64,000 nucleotides of DNA from Vibrio coralliirubri (GCF_024347375.1 NZ_AP025470.1:744001-808000); one strand, 5' to 3'. Positions 27,457 through 37,156 are shown, counted from the first letter of the stretch. The notes: generated by a model from the sequence alone, not told the origin. Translations and numbers: made by a program.

Positions 27457-28707
27457 ATGCTTAAGCGTGACATGAACATTGCTGATTACGATGCGGATCT
27501 ATTCGCAGCTATCCAAGAAGAAACTCTTCGTCAGGAAGAGCACATCGAACTTATCGCTTCAGAAAACTACACAAGCCCACGTGTAATGGAAGCTCAAGGT
27601 TCTCAACTTACAAACAAATACGCTGAAGGCTACCCAGGTAAGCGTTACTACGGTGGTTGTGAGTACGTAGATAAAGTTGAAACTCTAGCAATCGAACGTG
27701 CATGTGAACTGTTTGGCGCTCAATACGCAAACGTACAACCTCACTCAGGTTCTCAAGCAAACAACGCTGTATACATGGCACTACTGAATGCTGGCGATAC
27801 TGTTTTAGGCATGAGCCTTGCACACGGTGGTCACCTAACTCACGGCTCTCCAGTAAACTTCTCTGGTAAGCTATACAACATCATCCCTTACGGTATCGAT
27901 GAAGCAGGTCAAATCGATTACGAAGAGATGGAAGCGTTAGCTATCGAGCACAAACCTAAGATGATCATCGGTGGTTTCTCAGCTTACTCTCAAGTTTGTG
28001 ATTGGAAGCGCATGCGTGAAATCGCTGACAAAGTAGGTGCTTACTTCTTCGTAGATATGGCTCACGTTGCTGGTCTAATCGCTGCAGGTGTTTACCCGAA
28101 CCCAGTTCCACATGCTCACGTTGTAACAACGACAACGCACAAAACGCTTGCTGGTCCTCGTGGTGGTCTTATCCTTTCTAACGAAGGCGAAGATCTTTAC
28201 AAGAAACTAAACTCAGCAGTATTCCCAGGCGGCCAAGGTGGTCCTCTAATGCACGTTATCGCTGGTAAAGCAGTAGCGTTCAAAGAAGCTCTAGAGCCAG
28301 AGTTCAAAGAATATCAAGCTCGCGTAGTTGCTAACGCAAAAGCAATGGTTGCTGAATTCCTAGCACGCGGTTACAACATCGTTTCAGGTTCTACAGAGAA
28401 CCACCTGTTCCTAGTTGACCTAATCGACAAAGACATCACAGGTAAAGAAGCAGATGCAGCACTAGGTGCAGCGAACATCACTGTGAATAAGAACTCAGTA
28501 CCAAACGATCCACGTAGCCCGTTCGTTACTTCAGGTATCCGTATCGGTTCTCCTTCTATTACTCGTCGCGGTTTCTCAGAAGCAGACGCGAAAGAGCTAG
28601 CAGGTTGGATCTGTGACATCCTTGATAACATGGGCGATGAGTCTGTTATCGAAGCAACGAAAGCAAAAGTATTAGAAATTTGTAAGCGTCTACCGGTTTA
28701 CGCTTAA
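27457..28707 (+). CDS. glyA: Serine hydroxymethyltransferase
   Basis: 416 residues, the normal length. The PLP lysine motif [15 protein letters not shown] is present, with [22 protein letters not shown] and GTSGIRIG-like [12 protein letters not shown]. It converts serine and tetrahydrofolate to glycine and 5,10-methylene-THF, the main source of one-carbon units. AGGAGA precedes the ATG. The control region holds a PurR box. Codon use is strongly biased, as for a highly expressed gene. Confidence 0.97.
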   Translation: MLKRDMNIADYDADLFAAIQEETLRQEEHIELIASENYTSPRVMEAQGSQLTNKYAEGYPGKRYYGGCEYVDKVETLAIERACELFGAQYANVQPHSGSQANNAVYMALLNAGDTVLGMSLAHGGHLTHGSPVNFSGKLYNIIPYGIDEAGQIDYEEMEALAIEHKPKMIIGGFSAYSQVCDWKRMREIADKVGAYFFVDMAHVAGLIAAGVYPNPVPHAHVVTTTTHKTLAGPRGGLILSNEGEDLYKKLNSAVFPGGQGGPLMHVIAGKAVAFKEALEPEFKEYQARVVANAKAMVAEFLARGYNIVSGSTENHLFLVDLIDKDITGKEADAALGAANITVNKNSVPNDPRSPFVTSGIRIGSPSITRRGFSEADAKELAGWICDILDNMGDESVIEATKAKVLEICKRLPVYA

Positions 28708-28736
28708 TTTTTCTGCGTAGTAATTTGAACTTCGTT

Positions 28737-28986
28737 GTCGAGCATGCTCACTTACATCCGTAAGCTCCGCGTGCTCTCCTAGAATTTCAAACGACTACTT
28801 TGAAAAACGATGAATTTGAAGGCTCCTGTTGGGAGCCTTTTTTATTGGTCTGGTAATTCTCAGAGAATGAATGAATTTCTGTGTCGGACATACTCATTTG
28901 CTAGCGCAAAATCCGTGTGAGCTCCTTGAACTTCGCTCATCTACTTTGAAAAAGAGTTTAAAAGGTCCCTTTTGGGGCCTTTTTTG
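28737..28986 (+). repeat. Two diverged ERIC-like palindromic repeats, each with a terminator
   Basis: Copy A (28737-28843) and copy B (28883-28986) align along their whole length; CTACTTTGAAAAA is identical in both. Inner stems CTTAC/GTAAG (A) and TTTGC/GCAAA (B) differ by paired changes, and the outer stem changes in a paired way too. Each copy ends in a terminator: AAGGCTCC-TGTT-GGGAGCCTT (28819-28838) plus T run, and AAAGGTCCC-TTTT-GGGGCCTTT (28961-28982). GCTCACTTAC...GTAAGCTCC recalls the core of ERIC/IRU elements. The first terminator should serve glyA. Confidence 0.6.
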
Positions 28987-29040
28987 TATTTGTCGGTATG
29001 AGAGTTGAGTGATCTGAGAATACAGAAAGGCGGGTACTAA

Positions 29041-29070
29041 AAAGGGCTGATGCTTGCACATCAACCCTTT
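29041..29070 (-). terminator. Terminator after the small lipoprotein gene
   Basis: AAAGGGCTGATG and CATCAACCCTTT form a 12-bp stem with one mismatch, followed on the minus strand by TTAG. Located 20 bases past the lipoprotein stop. Confidence 0.75.
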
Positions 29071-29090
29071 GTGGTTTTCTAATGTTGGTT

Positions 29091-29417
29091 TTACTTTCGG
29101 ATGCTAAGCAGGGTGCCAGACTTACACTTGAAAGAGTAATAATGGCGGCTCTCGTTGAATTTGCCTAAGCCTTCGCCGTCACAGTAATCGATATTGATAT
29201 CACGCATCACTTCTAGCGTGTCTTCGTTGTTTAAAGCGAATTTAGAGCCATCAGAGCAGACAATGCGTACTCTTTCATCATGGCTTACTGAGTAAATATC
29301 GACTTCGGTGTTACACAGCTCAAAAGAGGCTTCACGAAAATTGTCTTGCTGTGTATTTGAAGCGCAACCTGCAGTCAGTGTTGCAGCGAAAACTGCCAAA
29401 AGTCCGAGTCTTTTCAT
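29091..29417 (-). CDS. Small lipoprotein of unknown function
   Basis: 108 residues with signal peptide and lipobox TAGC (Cys18 of MKRLGLLAVFAATLTAGCASN). The mature part has four further cysteines (ELCN, IVCSDG, DYCDG, FKCKSG), enough for two disulphides in the periplasm. No family is recognised. It is a single gene between the ERIC-like repeats and a 230-base gap that shows no other gene. Confidence 0.7.
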   Translation of the reverse strand: MKRLGLLAVFAATLTAGCASNTQQDNFREASFELCNTEVDIYSVSHDERVRIVCSDGSKFALNNEDTLEVMRDINIDYCDGEGLGKFNESRHYYSFKCKSGTLLSIRK

Positions 29418-29596
29418 TGTTAATCCTTCGCTATCATCAGATTGGGTGATGAGTTTTATATGCTATTTCAGGTAGCCTATACAACAATACGCTTTGGTTC
29501 AAGGAGCGTTCGTTGACTCTAAGATATAAAAGTATAGATGTAGACAGATAATTTATAACTGGCTAACTACATGTTTATCCAATACGTATCACCAAT

Positions 29597-29622
29597 AAAA
29601 AAGACCAACACTGAGGTTGGCC
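29597..29622 (-). terminator. Terminator after the DUF4250 gene
   Basis: On the minus strand AGGCCAACC pairs with GTTGGTCTT around a short loop with one mismatch, then TTTTATT. It ends the yaeP-DUF4250 unit. Confidence 0.65.
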
Positions 29623-29649
29623 TTTCAAAATCAAGCGTGTTCTAAATAA

Positions 29650-29841
29650 CTATCGAAACTGTTTGGCTTCTGGAAGGAACTCAAAACCAGCAGACGCAAG
29701 TTTAGCGATCAATGCTGCTTTGTCGATCTCGTAGAAGTTGACCACTCGATCCAAATCACCACCGAAGTCGTCACGTAGCTTCATGTTGACGATACTCATC
29801 AACATTACAGGATCCATTTTTTCAAAATTAGCGAGGTTCAT
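29650..29841 (-). CDS. DUF4250 small protein
   Basis: 63 residues, matching the DUF4250 pattern MDPVMLMSIVNMKLRDDF...IDKAALIAKLASAGF. Function unknown. It follows yaeP with one base between the genes, so it is translated from the same mRNA. GAGG lies upstream of the ATG. No signal peptide or membrane segment. Confidence 0.8.
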   Translation of the reverse strand: MNLANFEKMDPVMLMSIVNMKLRDDFGGDLDRVVNFYEIDKAALIAKLASAGFEFLPEAKQFR

Positions 29842-29842
29842 A

Positions 29843-30046
29843 TTAGTCCTCGAAATCTGAGATCAGTAGGTTTGCAGCGGCAAATGCTGCACGCTCACGC
29901 GCTTCTTTAGGAAGAGATTCATCTGCAGCAAGGTCATTCAATGTTTTTACCGCGCAGGTGATCGCTTTAGGGATATAGCCTTGGTCGCCACTGCCAATTT
30001 GAGAATACAGTTCACGCACCAAATCACAACAATCGTATACTTTCAT
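29843..30046 (-). CDS. yaeP: YaeP-family protein (UPF0253)
   Basis: 67 residues from [24 protein letters not shown]; the end [18 protein letters not shown] closely follows E. coli YaeP. A longer frame upstream to 30148 adds 34 hydrophobic residues with no counterpart in the family and is not used. Function unknown. In E. coli yaeP lies near proS and tsaA; here both are also within 4 kb, so the neighbourhood is conserved. Confidence 0.85.
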   Translation of the reverse strand: MKVYDCCDLVRELYSQIGSGDQGYIPKAITCAVKTLNDLAADESLPKEARERAAFAAANLLISDFED

Positions 30047-30213
30047 TTTTATACCTAACCAAATGATAACTGATCTCAATATACACATAGAGATAAGCAA
30101 AAACAAAGTGGATCTGATTAAGTTCAGAGTTAGTTTGTTCTTGCTCAATATCTCATTCTGTTGATGCTCAACGTATCACTTGTTAGCTTGCCGATTAGCT
30201 GGATATTGACTGC

Positions 30214-30903
30214 TTAACCTGATATTTGCTGTTCAAGTTGATAAGTAACTTCATCAGCAAGGTTGAGTTGCTTGGCTAACTCTTTGAGGTAGGCCTTCTC
30301 CATGAAGTTTTGTTCATCCGCTACAATCAAAGACGCTAAATAGATCTCACTCGCTTGTTGAGGTGAGGTCGCGAGCTGAGCGATTTCGCTTGGATCGAGC
30401 GGTTTGTGCAGTTCTTCAGAGACCAATTTAGTCAGTTGATAATCGGCACCCATGTTTTCGACGGCTTGCTCAATCTTGGCCATCTCTTCTTCATCAACAT
30501 GACCATCGGCTTTGGACGCTGCAATCATCGATCTGAGAATCAGCACGCTATGGTTTGAGTCGTTCTCATCAAATTGAGCTTGTTCGGCATTAGGTGCTTG
30601 GCCTTGTTTAGACTGATAGTCGTTGTAGACCTTATAAGCGAGAGCGCCAAGTGCTGCTGCGCCACCAATACCAGCGGCTTTCTTACCCATTTTCTTGGTT
30701 TTCTTAGAGCCCATTAACGCACCTAACAGTCCGCCGCCAACTGCGCCTGCACCGAAGGCTCCGAGCGTACTTTTACTGCTACTCTTGCCATTGCTGCCTT
30801 GAGAAAGGCCACTTAAACTTGAAGACCCTTGTGAAAGTTTCTGAGTGCCTTGTTTTACGAGATCTGATTTAAGTGCTTGGTTCAGTAAGCTTTTGATATC
30901 CAT
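30214..30903 (-). CDS. DUF533 / TerB-like protein (YebE family)
   Basis: 229 residues from MDIKSLLNQAL, with GGAGGT just ahead; a frame start at 30948 is rejected for lack of such a site. Residues 30-100 are low-complexity Ser/Gly with a glycine-zipper-like hydrophobic stretch (GAFGAGAVGGGLLGALMG) and a second one (AAGIGGAAALGALAY) that may insert in membrane. The C-terminal half is TerB-like: SMIAASKADGHVDEEEMAKI and SLIVADEQNFMEKAYLKELA. Acidic residues there may bind metal. Cellular role unproven. Confidence 0.8.
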   Translation of the reverse strand: MDIKSLLNQALKSDLVKQGTQKLSQGSSSLSGLSQGSNGKSSSKSTLGAFGAGAVGGGLLGALMGSKKTKKMGKKAAGIGGAAALGALAYKVYNDYQSKQGQAPNAEQAQFDENDSNHSVLILRSMIAASKADGHVDEEEMAKIEQAVENMGADYQLTKLVSEELHKPLDPSEIAQLATSPQQASEIYLASLIVADEQNFMEKAYLKELAKQLNLADEVTYQLEQQISG

Positions 30904-31041
30904 CGATACCTCCAATGGTGAGCATGTCCAAAAAGTTGATGACACCAATATACGGATTTGAAGATGAACAGGGGATTAACTTACGTTATTTACTCTAGGG
31001 ATAAATAGAAGGGAGTTTGAAGGGAAACGACAGGCATAAAA

Positions 31042-31063
31042 AAGGCCACCTAATGGCAGCCTT
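31042..31063 (-). terminator. Terminator after proS
   Basis: On the minus strand AAGGCTGCC, loop ATTA, GGTGGCCTT (two G-T pairs) is followed by TTTTATG. Confidence 0.8.
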
Positions 31064-31093
31064 TCAATGTTTATCTAGTCAGCAATCGGATTA

Positions 31094-32809
31094 CTAAGCT
31101 AGTTGAGCCTTAAGGTGCTCGATAACCGTGTCCATTGCGATAGCTTCTTTATCACCAGTACGACGGTTTTTGTATTCGAAGTTACCTTCGTCCATGCTGC
31201 GATCGCCGATAACGATAGTGTGAGGGATACCCACTAGCTCGATATCTTTAAACATAACACCTGGGCGTTCTTTACGGTCATCGAATAGTACTTCGATACC
31301 CATAGCTGTTAATTCAGCGTATAGCTTCTCAGCTGCTTCTTTAACGCGCTCAGATTTGTGCATGTTCATTGGTACGATAGCAACTTGGAACGGCGCTAGT
31401 GCGTCTGGCCAAGTGATACCGAATTTATCGTGGTTTTGCTCGATAGCAGATGCAACAACACGTGAAACACCGATACCGTAACAACCCATTTCTAGGATTA
31501 CGCTCTTACCATCAGGACCAAGCACGTTACAGTTCATTGCTTTAGAGTAAGTATTACCTAGTTGGAAGATGTGACCAACTTCGATACCACGCTTAAGCTG
31601 AATAGTACCTTGACCACATGGGCTAAGGTCGCCTTCAACAACGTTACGTAGGTCTTCAACTTGAGCAAGTTCAACGTCACGACCCCAGTTGATGCCGAAG
31701 TAGTGCTTACCGTCTACGTTTGCGCCAGCGCCGAAGTCACTCATTACAGCAACAGAACGGTCAACGATGAATGGTAGCTCTAGGCCAACAGGGCCTAGTG
31801 AACCAGGACCAGCGCCAACAAGTGCACGGATTTCTTCTTCAGAAGCCATCTCTAGTGGAGAAGCAACCTGTGGAAGGTTTTCTGCTTTCACTTCGTTCAG
31901 TTCGTGGTCACCACGGATGATAAGAGCAATGATATCTGCTTCTACCTCATCAGATGCTTTAACGAATAGAGTCTTAACAGTCTTCTCGATTGCTAGACCG
32001 TGTTGCTCTACCAATTCTGCGATTGTTTTTGCGTTTGGCGTATCAACCAGTTCCATCTCTTGAGTTGGCGCTGCCGCTTCAGTCGTTGGAGCTAGTGCTT
32101 CTGCTTTCTCAATGTTCGCTGCGTAATCAGATTCTGAAGAGAATGCGATTAGGTCTTCGCCGCTTTCAGCAAGAACGTGGAATTCTTGAGAGCCGCTGCC
32201 GCCGATTGCGCCAGAGTCTGCCAATACTGGACGGTACTCAAGGCCCATGCGGTCGAATGCTTTACAGTAAGCATCGTGCATCGCTTGGTAAGACTTTTCT
32301 AAGCCTTCTTTATCGATATCAAAGCTGTACGCATCCATCATAGAGAATTCACGTGCACGCATTACGCCAAAACGAGGGCGGCGCTCATCACGGAATTTAG
32401 TCTGGATTTGGTACAGGTTTAGAGGTAGCTGTTTGTAAGAGCTGATCTCGTTACGTACTAGGCTCGTTACCACTTCTTCAGCTGTTGGGCTAAGAACAAA
32501 CGGGCGAGAGTGACGGTCTGTGAAACGAAGTAGCTCAGGACCCATCTTTTCAGAACGGCCAGTCTCTTCCCAAAGCTCAAACGGTTGAACTACGGGCATC
32601 AAGATTTCAACGGCACCTGCATTATCGATCTCTTGGCGAACGATATTTTCGACTTTACGCAGTACACGTAGACCAGTAGGTAGCCAAGTATATAAACCTG
32701 AAGCTAGCTTACGGATCATACCTGCACGTAGCATCAGCTGGTGGCTGATAACTTCTGCGTCGTTTGGAGTCTCTTTCAGAGTAGAAAGAAGGTAGTTACT
32801 GGTACGCAT
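31094..32809 (-). CDS. proS: Prolyl-tRNA synthetase
   Basis: 571 residues, the bacterial type. Class II motifs are present: motif 2 ([23 protein letters not shown], shown by its key residues FRDE and REF) and motif 3 ([13 protein letters not shown]). The editing (INS) domain sits between them at about residues 225-400 and deacylates Ala-tRNAPro. A C-terminal anticodon-binding domain follows. It charges tRNAPro with proline. Single minus-strand gene with its own terminator; trmO lies upstream on the same strand. Confidence 0.97.
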   Translation of the reverse strand: MRTSNYLLSTLKETPNDAEVISHQLMLRAGMIRKLASGLYTWLPTGLRVLRKVENIVRQEIDNAGAVEILMPVVQPFELWEETGRSEKMGPELLRFTDRHSRPFVLSPTAEEVVTSLVRNEISSYKQLPLNLYQIQTKFRDERRPRFGVMRAREFSMMDAYSFDIDKEGLEKSYQAMHDAYCKAFDRMGLEYRPVLADSGAIGGSGSQEFHVLAESGEDLIAFSSESDYAANIEKAEALAPTTEAAAPTQEMELVDTPNAKTIAELVEQHGLAIEKTVKTLFVKASDEVEADIIALIIRGDHELNEVKAENLPQVASPLEMASEEEIRALVGAGPGSLGPVGLELPFIVDRSVAVMSDFGAGANVDGKHYFGINWGRDVELAQVEDLRNVVEGDLSPCGQGTIQLKRGIEVGHIFQLGNTYSKAMNCNVLGPDGKSVILEMGCYGIGVSRVVASAIEQNHDKFGITWPDALAPFQVAIVPMNMHKSERVKEAAEKLYAELTAMGIEVLFDDRKERPGVMFKDIELVGIPHTIVIGDRSMDEGNFEYKNRRTGDKEAIAMDTVIEHLKAQLA

Positions 32810-32910
32810 TCTATGGTATCCGTTTCATCATTGATAAAAGAAAACTTGCTGTCGTTCGTGACCACAGCAAATCTGATATAGCCGCATATAATATCAGCCT
32901 ATTTGGGATC

Positions 32911-33606
32911 TCAAAAGCGTTCAATGTCAGTTACATTGATGAAAAGCGTTTCAACCACGAATTTCACGTTAAGATCGAACAAATTTACCGCATATTCCTT
33001 GTTGTCAGGCTTACCTTTCTTATAGGCAGGGCGAGGATCTTGGCCTAATACTTCTTTGATCACCTGAATGATATGGCGCGCTTGTGGATGGCTTGCGAGC
33101 TTACTTTGCGCTTGCTGCGAAAAGTTAACGTCGAGCACTTCTGGTTCATCGGCGGCGAACCCTCCCAATGCATCCGGAATCGAATCTGAGTAGGGGATAT
33201 AAGGCTTGATGTCGATGATCGGTGTACCGTCTACTAAGTCGACGCTGCCGAGATCCAACCAAGTTTGTCCTTTTTCTTGAGACACACCTTTTAGTTCAAC
33301 CGCAGACATGCCAATTCCATTCGGTCTGAATGTGGCACGAGACGCGAATACACCAATACGTTCATTCCCGCCAAGGCGAGGTGGCCTCACAGTTGGTTTC
33401 CAGCCTGCTTCAAGGTTCTTGTCGAACAGAAATAGTAACCAAACATGGCTAAATTGCTCGATATCACGAACAGACTCAAGGCAGTTTGCTGCATCAACCA
33501 ACCTGACTCTTGAGGTGGATGTGGGTACCAACCTAGGCTGCCTTGGCACAGCGAACTTCTCTTTATAAGGAGACTCAATAAAGCCAACAGGTTCAATGGT
33601 GTACAT
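32911..33606 (-). CDS. trmO: tRNA (t6A37) N6-methyltransferase TrmO (TsaA)
   Basis: 231 residues. The TsaA/YaeB family signature regions are visible: GFIESPYKEKFAVPRQP, FSHVWLLFLF, FRPNGIGMSAVEL and DIKPYIPYSDSI. In E. coli TrmO methylates t6A37 of tRNAThr to m6t6A37 using S-adenosylmethionine. It is about 100 bases upstream of proS, as in related bacteria. No intrinsic terminator was seen between them. Confidence 0.9.
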   Translation of the reverse strand: MYTIEPVGFIESPYKEKFAVPRQPRLVPTSTSRVRLVDAANCLESVRDIEQFSHVWLLFLFDKNLEAGWKPTVRPPRLGGNERIGVFASRATFRPNGIGMSAVELKGVSQEKGQTWLDLGSVDLVDGTPIIDIKPYIPYSDSIPDALGGFAADEPEVLDVNFSQQAQSKLASHPQARHIIQVIKEVLGQDPRPAYKKGKPDNKEYAVNLFDLNVKFVVETLFINVTDIERF

Positions 33607-33670
33607 AGTTGGGTGTTCTCTGATTACGATTAAGACGGAAAAATATCATAAAATCGCTTGTTTTTCTTTT

Positions 33671-33702
33671 GATAATAATTATCATTTGCAATGTTATAAC
33701 AT
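33671..33702 (+). promoter_or_regulatory. Adjacent Fur-like and Zur-like palindromes before rpmE2
   Basis: GATAATAATTATC (33671-33683) is a perfect 13-bp palindrome, and GATAATAATTATCATTTGC matches 15 of 19 Fur consensus positions. Seven bases on, ATGTTATAACAT (33691-33702) is a perfect 12-bp palindrome; with its flanks it resembles the Zur box of E. coli ykgM as I recall it. Zur control is expected for zinc-free ribosomal protein paralogues; the added Fur-like site is unusual. Confidence 0.6.
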
Positions 33703-33730
33703 ATCAAGTTAGTTATTTAAGGGAAATACA

Positions 33731-33991
33731 ATGAAACCGAATATCCATCCAGATTACCGTCCCGTGGTTTTTCATGACACCAGTGTCGATGAGTACTTCT
33801 TAATCGGCTCAACGCTAAAAACAGACCGTACTATAGAATGGGAAGACGGCAATACTTATCCTTACTTCACGATTGAGGTGTCGTCAAAGTCGCATCCTTT
33901 CTATACAGGTAAACAACGAGTGCTACATAAAGAGGGACGTGTTGCGAACTTCACTCGTCGTTTTGGTCAATTAGGCAAGGGAGCGAAATAG
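33731..33991 (+). CDS. rpmE2: Ribosomal protein L31 type B (zinc-independent)
   Basis: 86 residues of the YkgM type ([38 protein letters not shown]). It lacks the CxxC zinc motif of ordinary L31, so it can replace it when zinc is short and release the zinc held in ribosomes. AGGGAA precedes the ATG. It is followed after one base by rpmJ2. The control region has a Zur-like palindrome and a Fur-like palindrome. Confidence 0.95.
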
Positions 33992-33992
33992 A

Positions 33993-34118
33993 ATGAAAGT
34001 TGTGAAATCACTTAAAAGCGCGAAAAGCCGCCATCCTGATTGCCAGATAGTAAAGCGCAGAGGTCGTCATTATGTTATCTGCAAAACCAATCCGAGATTC
34101 AAAGCGGTTCAGAAATAG
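33993..34118 (+). CDS. rpmJ2: Ribosomal protein L36 type B (zinc-independent)
   Basis: 41 residues: [20 protein letters not shown]...[19 protein letters not shown]. This is the longer YkgO form of L36, with the insertion [20 protein letters not shown] and without the full C3H zinc site of RpmJ1. It begins one base after the rpmE2 stop. Together they are a zinc-sparing pair. It is too short to be found easily by ORF length alone. Confidence 0.93.
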   Translation: MKVVKSLKSAKSRHPDCQIVKRRGRHYVICKTNPRFKAVQK

Positions 34119-34505
34119 TCAGTCAAATTGATGTGACGCGAGTGTAAAAACGAGGGGAAAGTCAAACTTCATTCATTTGTCTGTTTTTCTTTTCCCTCGA
34201 GAAGAACCTGACAGAATATTGCGTATTAACTTAGAGTATGGCGTGTTTTATTTTCAAGTGAATCAATAGGTTATATTATCAGTTATATTTGTAGTGAATG
34301 TGTATTTGTGAATTATAAATCTATATTTTGTATTTAATGTAGATTTATTTGCTAATTAATTGTTCAAATAGAGTTAAAAGTCATCGATTGTTACACATTT
34401 TGTAACATTTTGAATTTCTAATTGATAATTTTGTCGCGTACCCTTCGCTGGCAATTTGAACATTTTTGTCACAATTGCATAGGAATCACTACAAGGAGGG
34501 AACTG
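34119..34505 (+). promoter_or_regulatory. Gene-free interval with inverted repeat before the AbgT-family gene
   Basis: A weak stem with a long loop (CGAGGGG about 34152 with CCCTCG about 34195) may end the rpmE2-rpmJ2 mRNA. Near the transporter gene, TGTTAC (34389-34394) and GTAACA (34402-34407) form an inverted repeat with a 7-base spacer, about 100 bases before the ATG, a candidate regulator site. The region between is very AT-rich. No gene seen. Confidence 0.4.
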
Positions 34506-36092
34506 ATGAGTTCATCAGCTTCAATAAAAAACAACTCGCCAAAGAAACCTATTTTTACCCGTTTTCTCGATGGTGTTGAATATTTGGGGAACCTATTACC
34601 CCACCCGATCACTCTTTTCGCAATCTTCTGTGTCGCTATTCTAGTTACTTCAGGTATCGCAGGATATTTTGATGTGTCTGTTATGGACCCTCGTCCAGAA
34701 GGTGCTCCAGGTCGTGCTGCTGACGGCATGATCTACGTTGTAAGCTTACTTAATGCTGAAGGCTTACAGCTCATTGTTACTAATCTAGTGACAAACTTTG
34801 TTGGCTTTGCGCCATTAGGTACCGTGCTTGTTGCAATGCTAGGTGTAGCGATTGCTGAGCACTCAGGTCTATTATCTGCGGCGATGCGTGGCATGGTAAT
34901 GGGCGCATCTAAGCGCATGGTTACGGTAACCGTAGTTTTCGCCGGTATTATCTCTAACACGGCTTCAGAGCTTGGTTATGTAGTACTTATCCCGCTTGCA
35001 GCAATGCTTTTCCACTCTTTGGGTCGTCACCCATTAGCAGGTCTAGCGGCAGCATTTGCTGGTGTATCTGGTGGTTACTCTGCAAACCTTCTAATTGGTA
35101 CGGTTGACCCACTGCTTTCTGGTATCACAGAAACAGCAGCACAAATGATCGACCCGACTTACAGCGTTGGTCCTGAATCAAACTGGTACTTCATGTTTGT
35201 TTCTACTTTCTTCATCGCGATTACAGGTGCATTTGTAACTGAGAAGATTGTTGAACCAAAACTGGGTCAATACAATGACGAAGAAGCGTCTGAAGATTTA
35301 TCAAATGATTCAATGGGCAAGCTAACAGACGTTGAAAAGAAAGGCCTTAAGCTTGCGGGTATCGCAGTGCTAGCGGTTTCAGCGCTTCTTGCTTGGACGA
35401 TTGTTCCAGCTGATGGTGTTCTACGTTCAGCAGCAGGTACGGTTTCAGGTTCTCCATTCCTGAAAAGTATCGTAGCGTTCATCTTCGTATTCTTCGCAGT
35501 TCCTGGTTTTGTTTACGGTAAAGTTACCGGCACAATGAAAACAGACCGTGATGTAATCAATGCAATGTCTAAGTCTATGTCTTCAATGGGCATGTACATC
35601 GTACTTGTGTTCTTCGCTGCTCAGTTTGTTGCTTTCTTCAAGTGGACTAACTTCGGCCAAGTATTCGCAGTTGCAGGTGCTACTTTCCTACAAGATATCG
35701 GCCTAACGGGTCCAATGTTGTTCTTCGCATTCATCCTAATGTGTGGCTTCATTAACCTGATGATCGGTTCAGCTTCTGCTCAGTGGGCAGTAACAGCGCC
35801 AATCTTCGTTCCAATGCTAATGCTAGTTGGTTACGCGCCTGAAACGATTCAAGCGGCTTACCGTATCGGTGATTCAACAACCAACATCATTACGCCAATG
35901 ATGAGCTACTTCGGTCTTATCCTTGCTGTAGCGACGCGTTACATGAAGAACCTAGGTATCGGTACTCTGATTGCAACTATGCTTCCATACTCAATCGTAT
36001 TCTTGGTTGGTTGGAGCTTAATGTTCTACGTTTGGGTATTCGTATTTGGTCTACCAGTAGGCCCAGGTGCGGCAACGTACTACACGCCTTAG
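34506..36092 (+). CDS. AbgT-family transporter
   Basis: 528 residues with around 11-12 membrane segments. The family features include YLGNLLPHPITLFAIFC near the start, GYSANLLIGTVDPLLSGITE and GSASAQWAVTAPIFVPMLML. E. coli AbgT takes up p-aminobenzoyl-glutamate; some relatives export sulfonamides, so the substrate here is open. The start MSSSASIKNN is chosen because AAGGAGGGA precedes it ideally; the frame extends 28 codons upstream without such support. Monocistronic, with a strong terminator. Confidence 0.9.
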   Translation: MSSSASIKNNSPKKPIFTRFLDGVEYLGNLLPHPITLFAIFCVAILVTSGIAGYFDVSVMDPRPEGAPGRAADGMIYVVSLLNAEGLQLIVTNLVTNFVGFAPLGTVLVAMLGVAIAEHSGLLSAAMRGMVMGASKRMVTVTVVFAGIISNTASELGYVVLIPLAAMLFHSLGRHPLAGLAAAFAGVSGGYSANLLIGTVDPLLSGITETAAQMIDPTYSVGPESNWYFMFVSTFFIAITGAFVTEKIVEPKLGQYNDEEASEDLSNDSMGKLTDVEKKGLKLAGIAVLAVSALLAWTIVPADGVLRSAAGTVSGSPFLKSIVAFIFVFFAVPGFVYGKVTGTMKTDRDVINAMSKSMSSMGMYIVLVFFAAQFVAFFKWTNFGQVFAVAGATFLQDIGLTGPMLFFAFILMCGFINLMIGSASAQWAVTAPIFVPMLMLVGYAPETIQAAYRIGDSTTNIITPMMSYFGLILAVATRYMKNLGIGTLIATMLPYSIVFLVGWSLMFYVWVFVFGLPVGPGAATYYTP

Positions 36093-36172
36093 TCTTAAGG
36101 TTCAGAGTTGTCTGTAGAAGACTTGTTCCTATAGATAACTCTTGCTTGAAGATAGCTCTCTTATAGAGAACA

Positions 36173-36200
36173 AAAACCTGCGTTTATCGCAGGTTTTTTT
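36173..36200 (+). terminator. Terminator after the AbgT-family gene
   Basis: AAAACCTGCG and CGCAGGTTTT around TTTAT, then a T run. The A run on the left lets it also serve the converging minus-strand gene at 36218. Confidence 0.9.
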
Positions 36201-36217
36201 CGTTATGTCACCGAGAA

Positions 36218-37147
36218 CTAGTAGGAGTAAGTCATGATGACATTGACGATTTTTCTGCCCGGGCCACCAATGAACTCAAGGTTTGCTCCGTAAGTTTTTG
36301 TGATATTCCAATTTGCTCCGATTATCGCAGAGTAGTCTTCTGCGCTTTGCTGAGATAATTGATACGACAACCCGTCTACACCCAACGCGTTGTTTTCTTG
36401 CGTTAACCCTTCGCTGTGCATGTAAGCGGCACCCACATAAGGGAAAATGTTACCCCAGTTTTCAGTTTGAATAAGTTGGCCAACTCGAGGGCTGAACAAC
36501 ATGGTTTTAGTGTTAGTGCGCTCATCGTCGGTACGAGAGTGCGTCATACTGGCCGGAAGTACATAAGTGAAATCTCCAACCTGACCGACAATATTCATCG
36601 AGAACCCCCAGTTAGTGCCTTCCACATCCGGGTAAAACTCTGGAGTGTTGATGGATTCTTTAGAGCAAATGGGTAAATTTGAGTGTTTTTCGCAAGCTTT
36701 AAAGAGTGAGGTCGGTATTTCGGCTGTTAATTGAGTACCACCCGAGAAACGCCCGACATGTACGCCCATTTGTAGGAAGGGAAACACCCAAGCCGCAGCG
36801 CGCAGCTGCATGCTTTTGCTCTCGATTTCAGGTTCGCCAAATGACACCTGCGAAAGATCGTATCTGTCTCCTAAATTTACGTCGCCGACTTGCACGCCCA
36901 AATCATACATTTCGATATTTTGCTCAGAAGCGTTACCGATGAATGAAAGAGAAAACGGTAGAGGCAGGGCATAACCGAGATCAATGGCCTTTTGGGCATG
37001 AAAAGGTAAAGCGTGTTCCCACTTCTTATTGAGCTTCTGCTGTGTTTCGGCATCAGGAAAATCGACTCGTGCACTTTCTTCTGCCCGACTTGACGTTGCG
37101 CCGATAGCCAATGCGATAACCGCGCTTAACGTTATAAACTTTGTCAT
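36218..37147 (-). CDS. Putative outer-membrane beta-barrel protein, unknown
   Basis: 309 residues with a signal peptide (ATSSRA, cleavage near residue 22). The mature part alternates hydrophobic and polar residues in the barrel style and ends in YSY. Two cysteines lie close together (KACEKHSNLPICSKE). No specific family recognised. It begins nine bases after the end of the BamA-barrel gene at 37157, on the same strand, so the two are very probably one operon. Function unknown; a joint envelope role is inferred from the pairing. Confidence 0.65.
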   Translation of the reverse strand: MTKFITLSAVIALAIGATSSRAEESARVDFPDAETQQKLNKKWEHALPFHAQKAIDLGYALPLPFSLSFIGNASEQNIEMYDLGVQVGDVNLGDRYDLSQVSFGEPEIESKSMQLRAAAWVFPFLQMGVHVGRFSGGTQLTAEIPTSLFKACEKHSNLPICSKESINTPEFYPDVEGTNWGFSMNIVGQVGDFTYVLPASMTHSRTDDERTNTKTMLFSPRVGQLIQTENWGNIFPYVGAAYMHSEGLTQENNALGVDGLSYQLSQQSAEDYSAIIGANWNITKTYGANLEFIGGPGRKIVNVIMTYSY

Positions 37148-37156
37148 GCTGACCTC

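Noticed and set aside
29843..30148. Longer yaeP start giving a membrane N-terminus
   Set aside because: The extra 34 residues have no counterpart in the family and the internal ATG at 30046 fits the known YaeP length.
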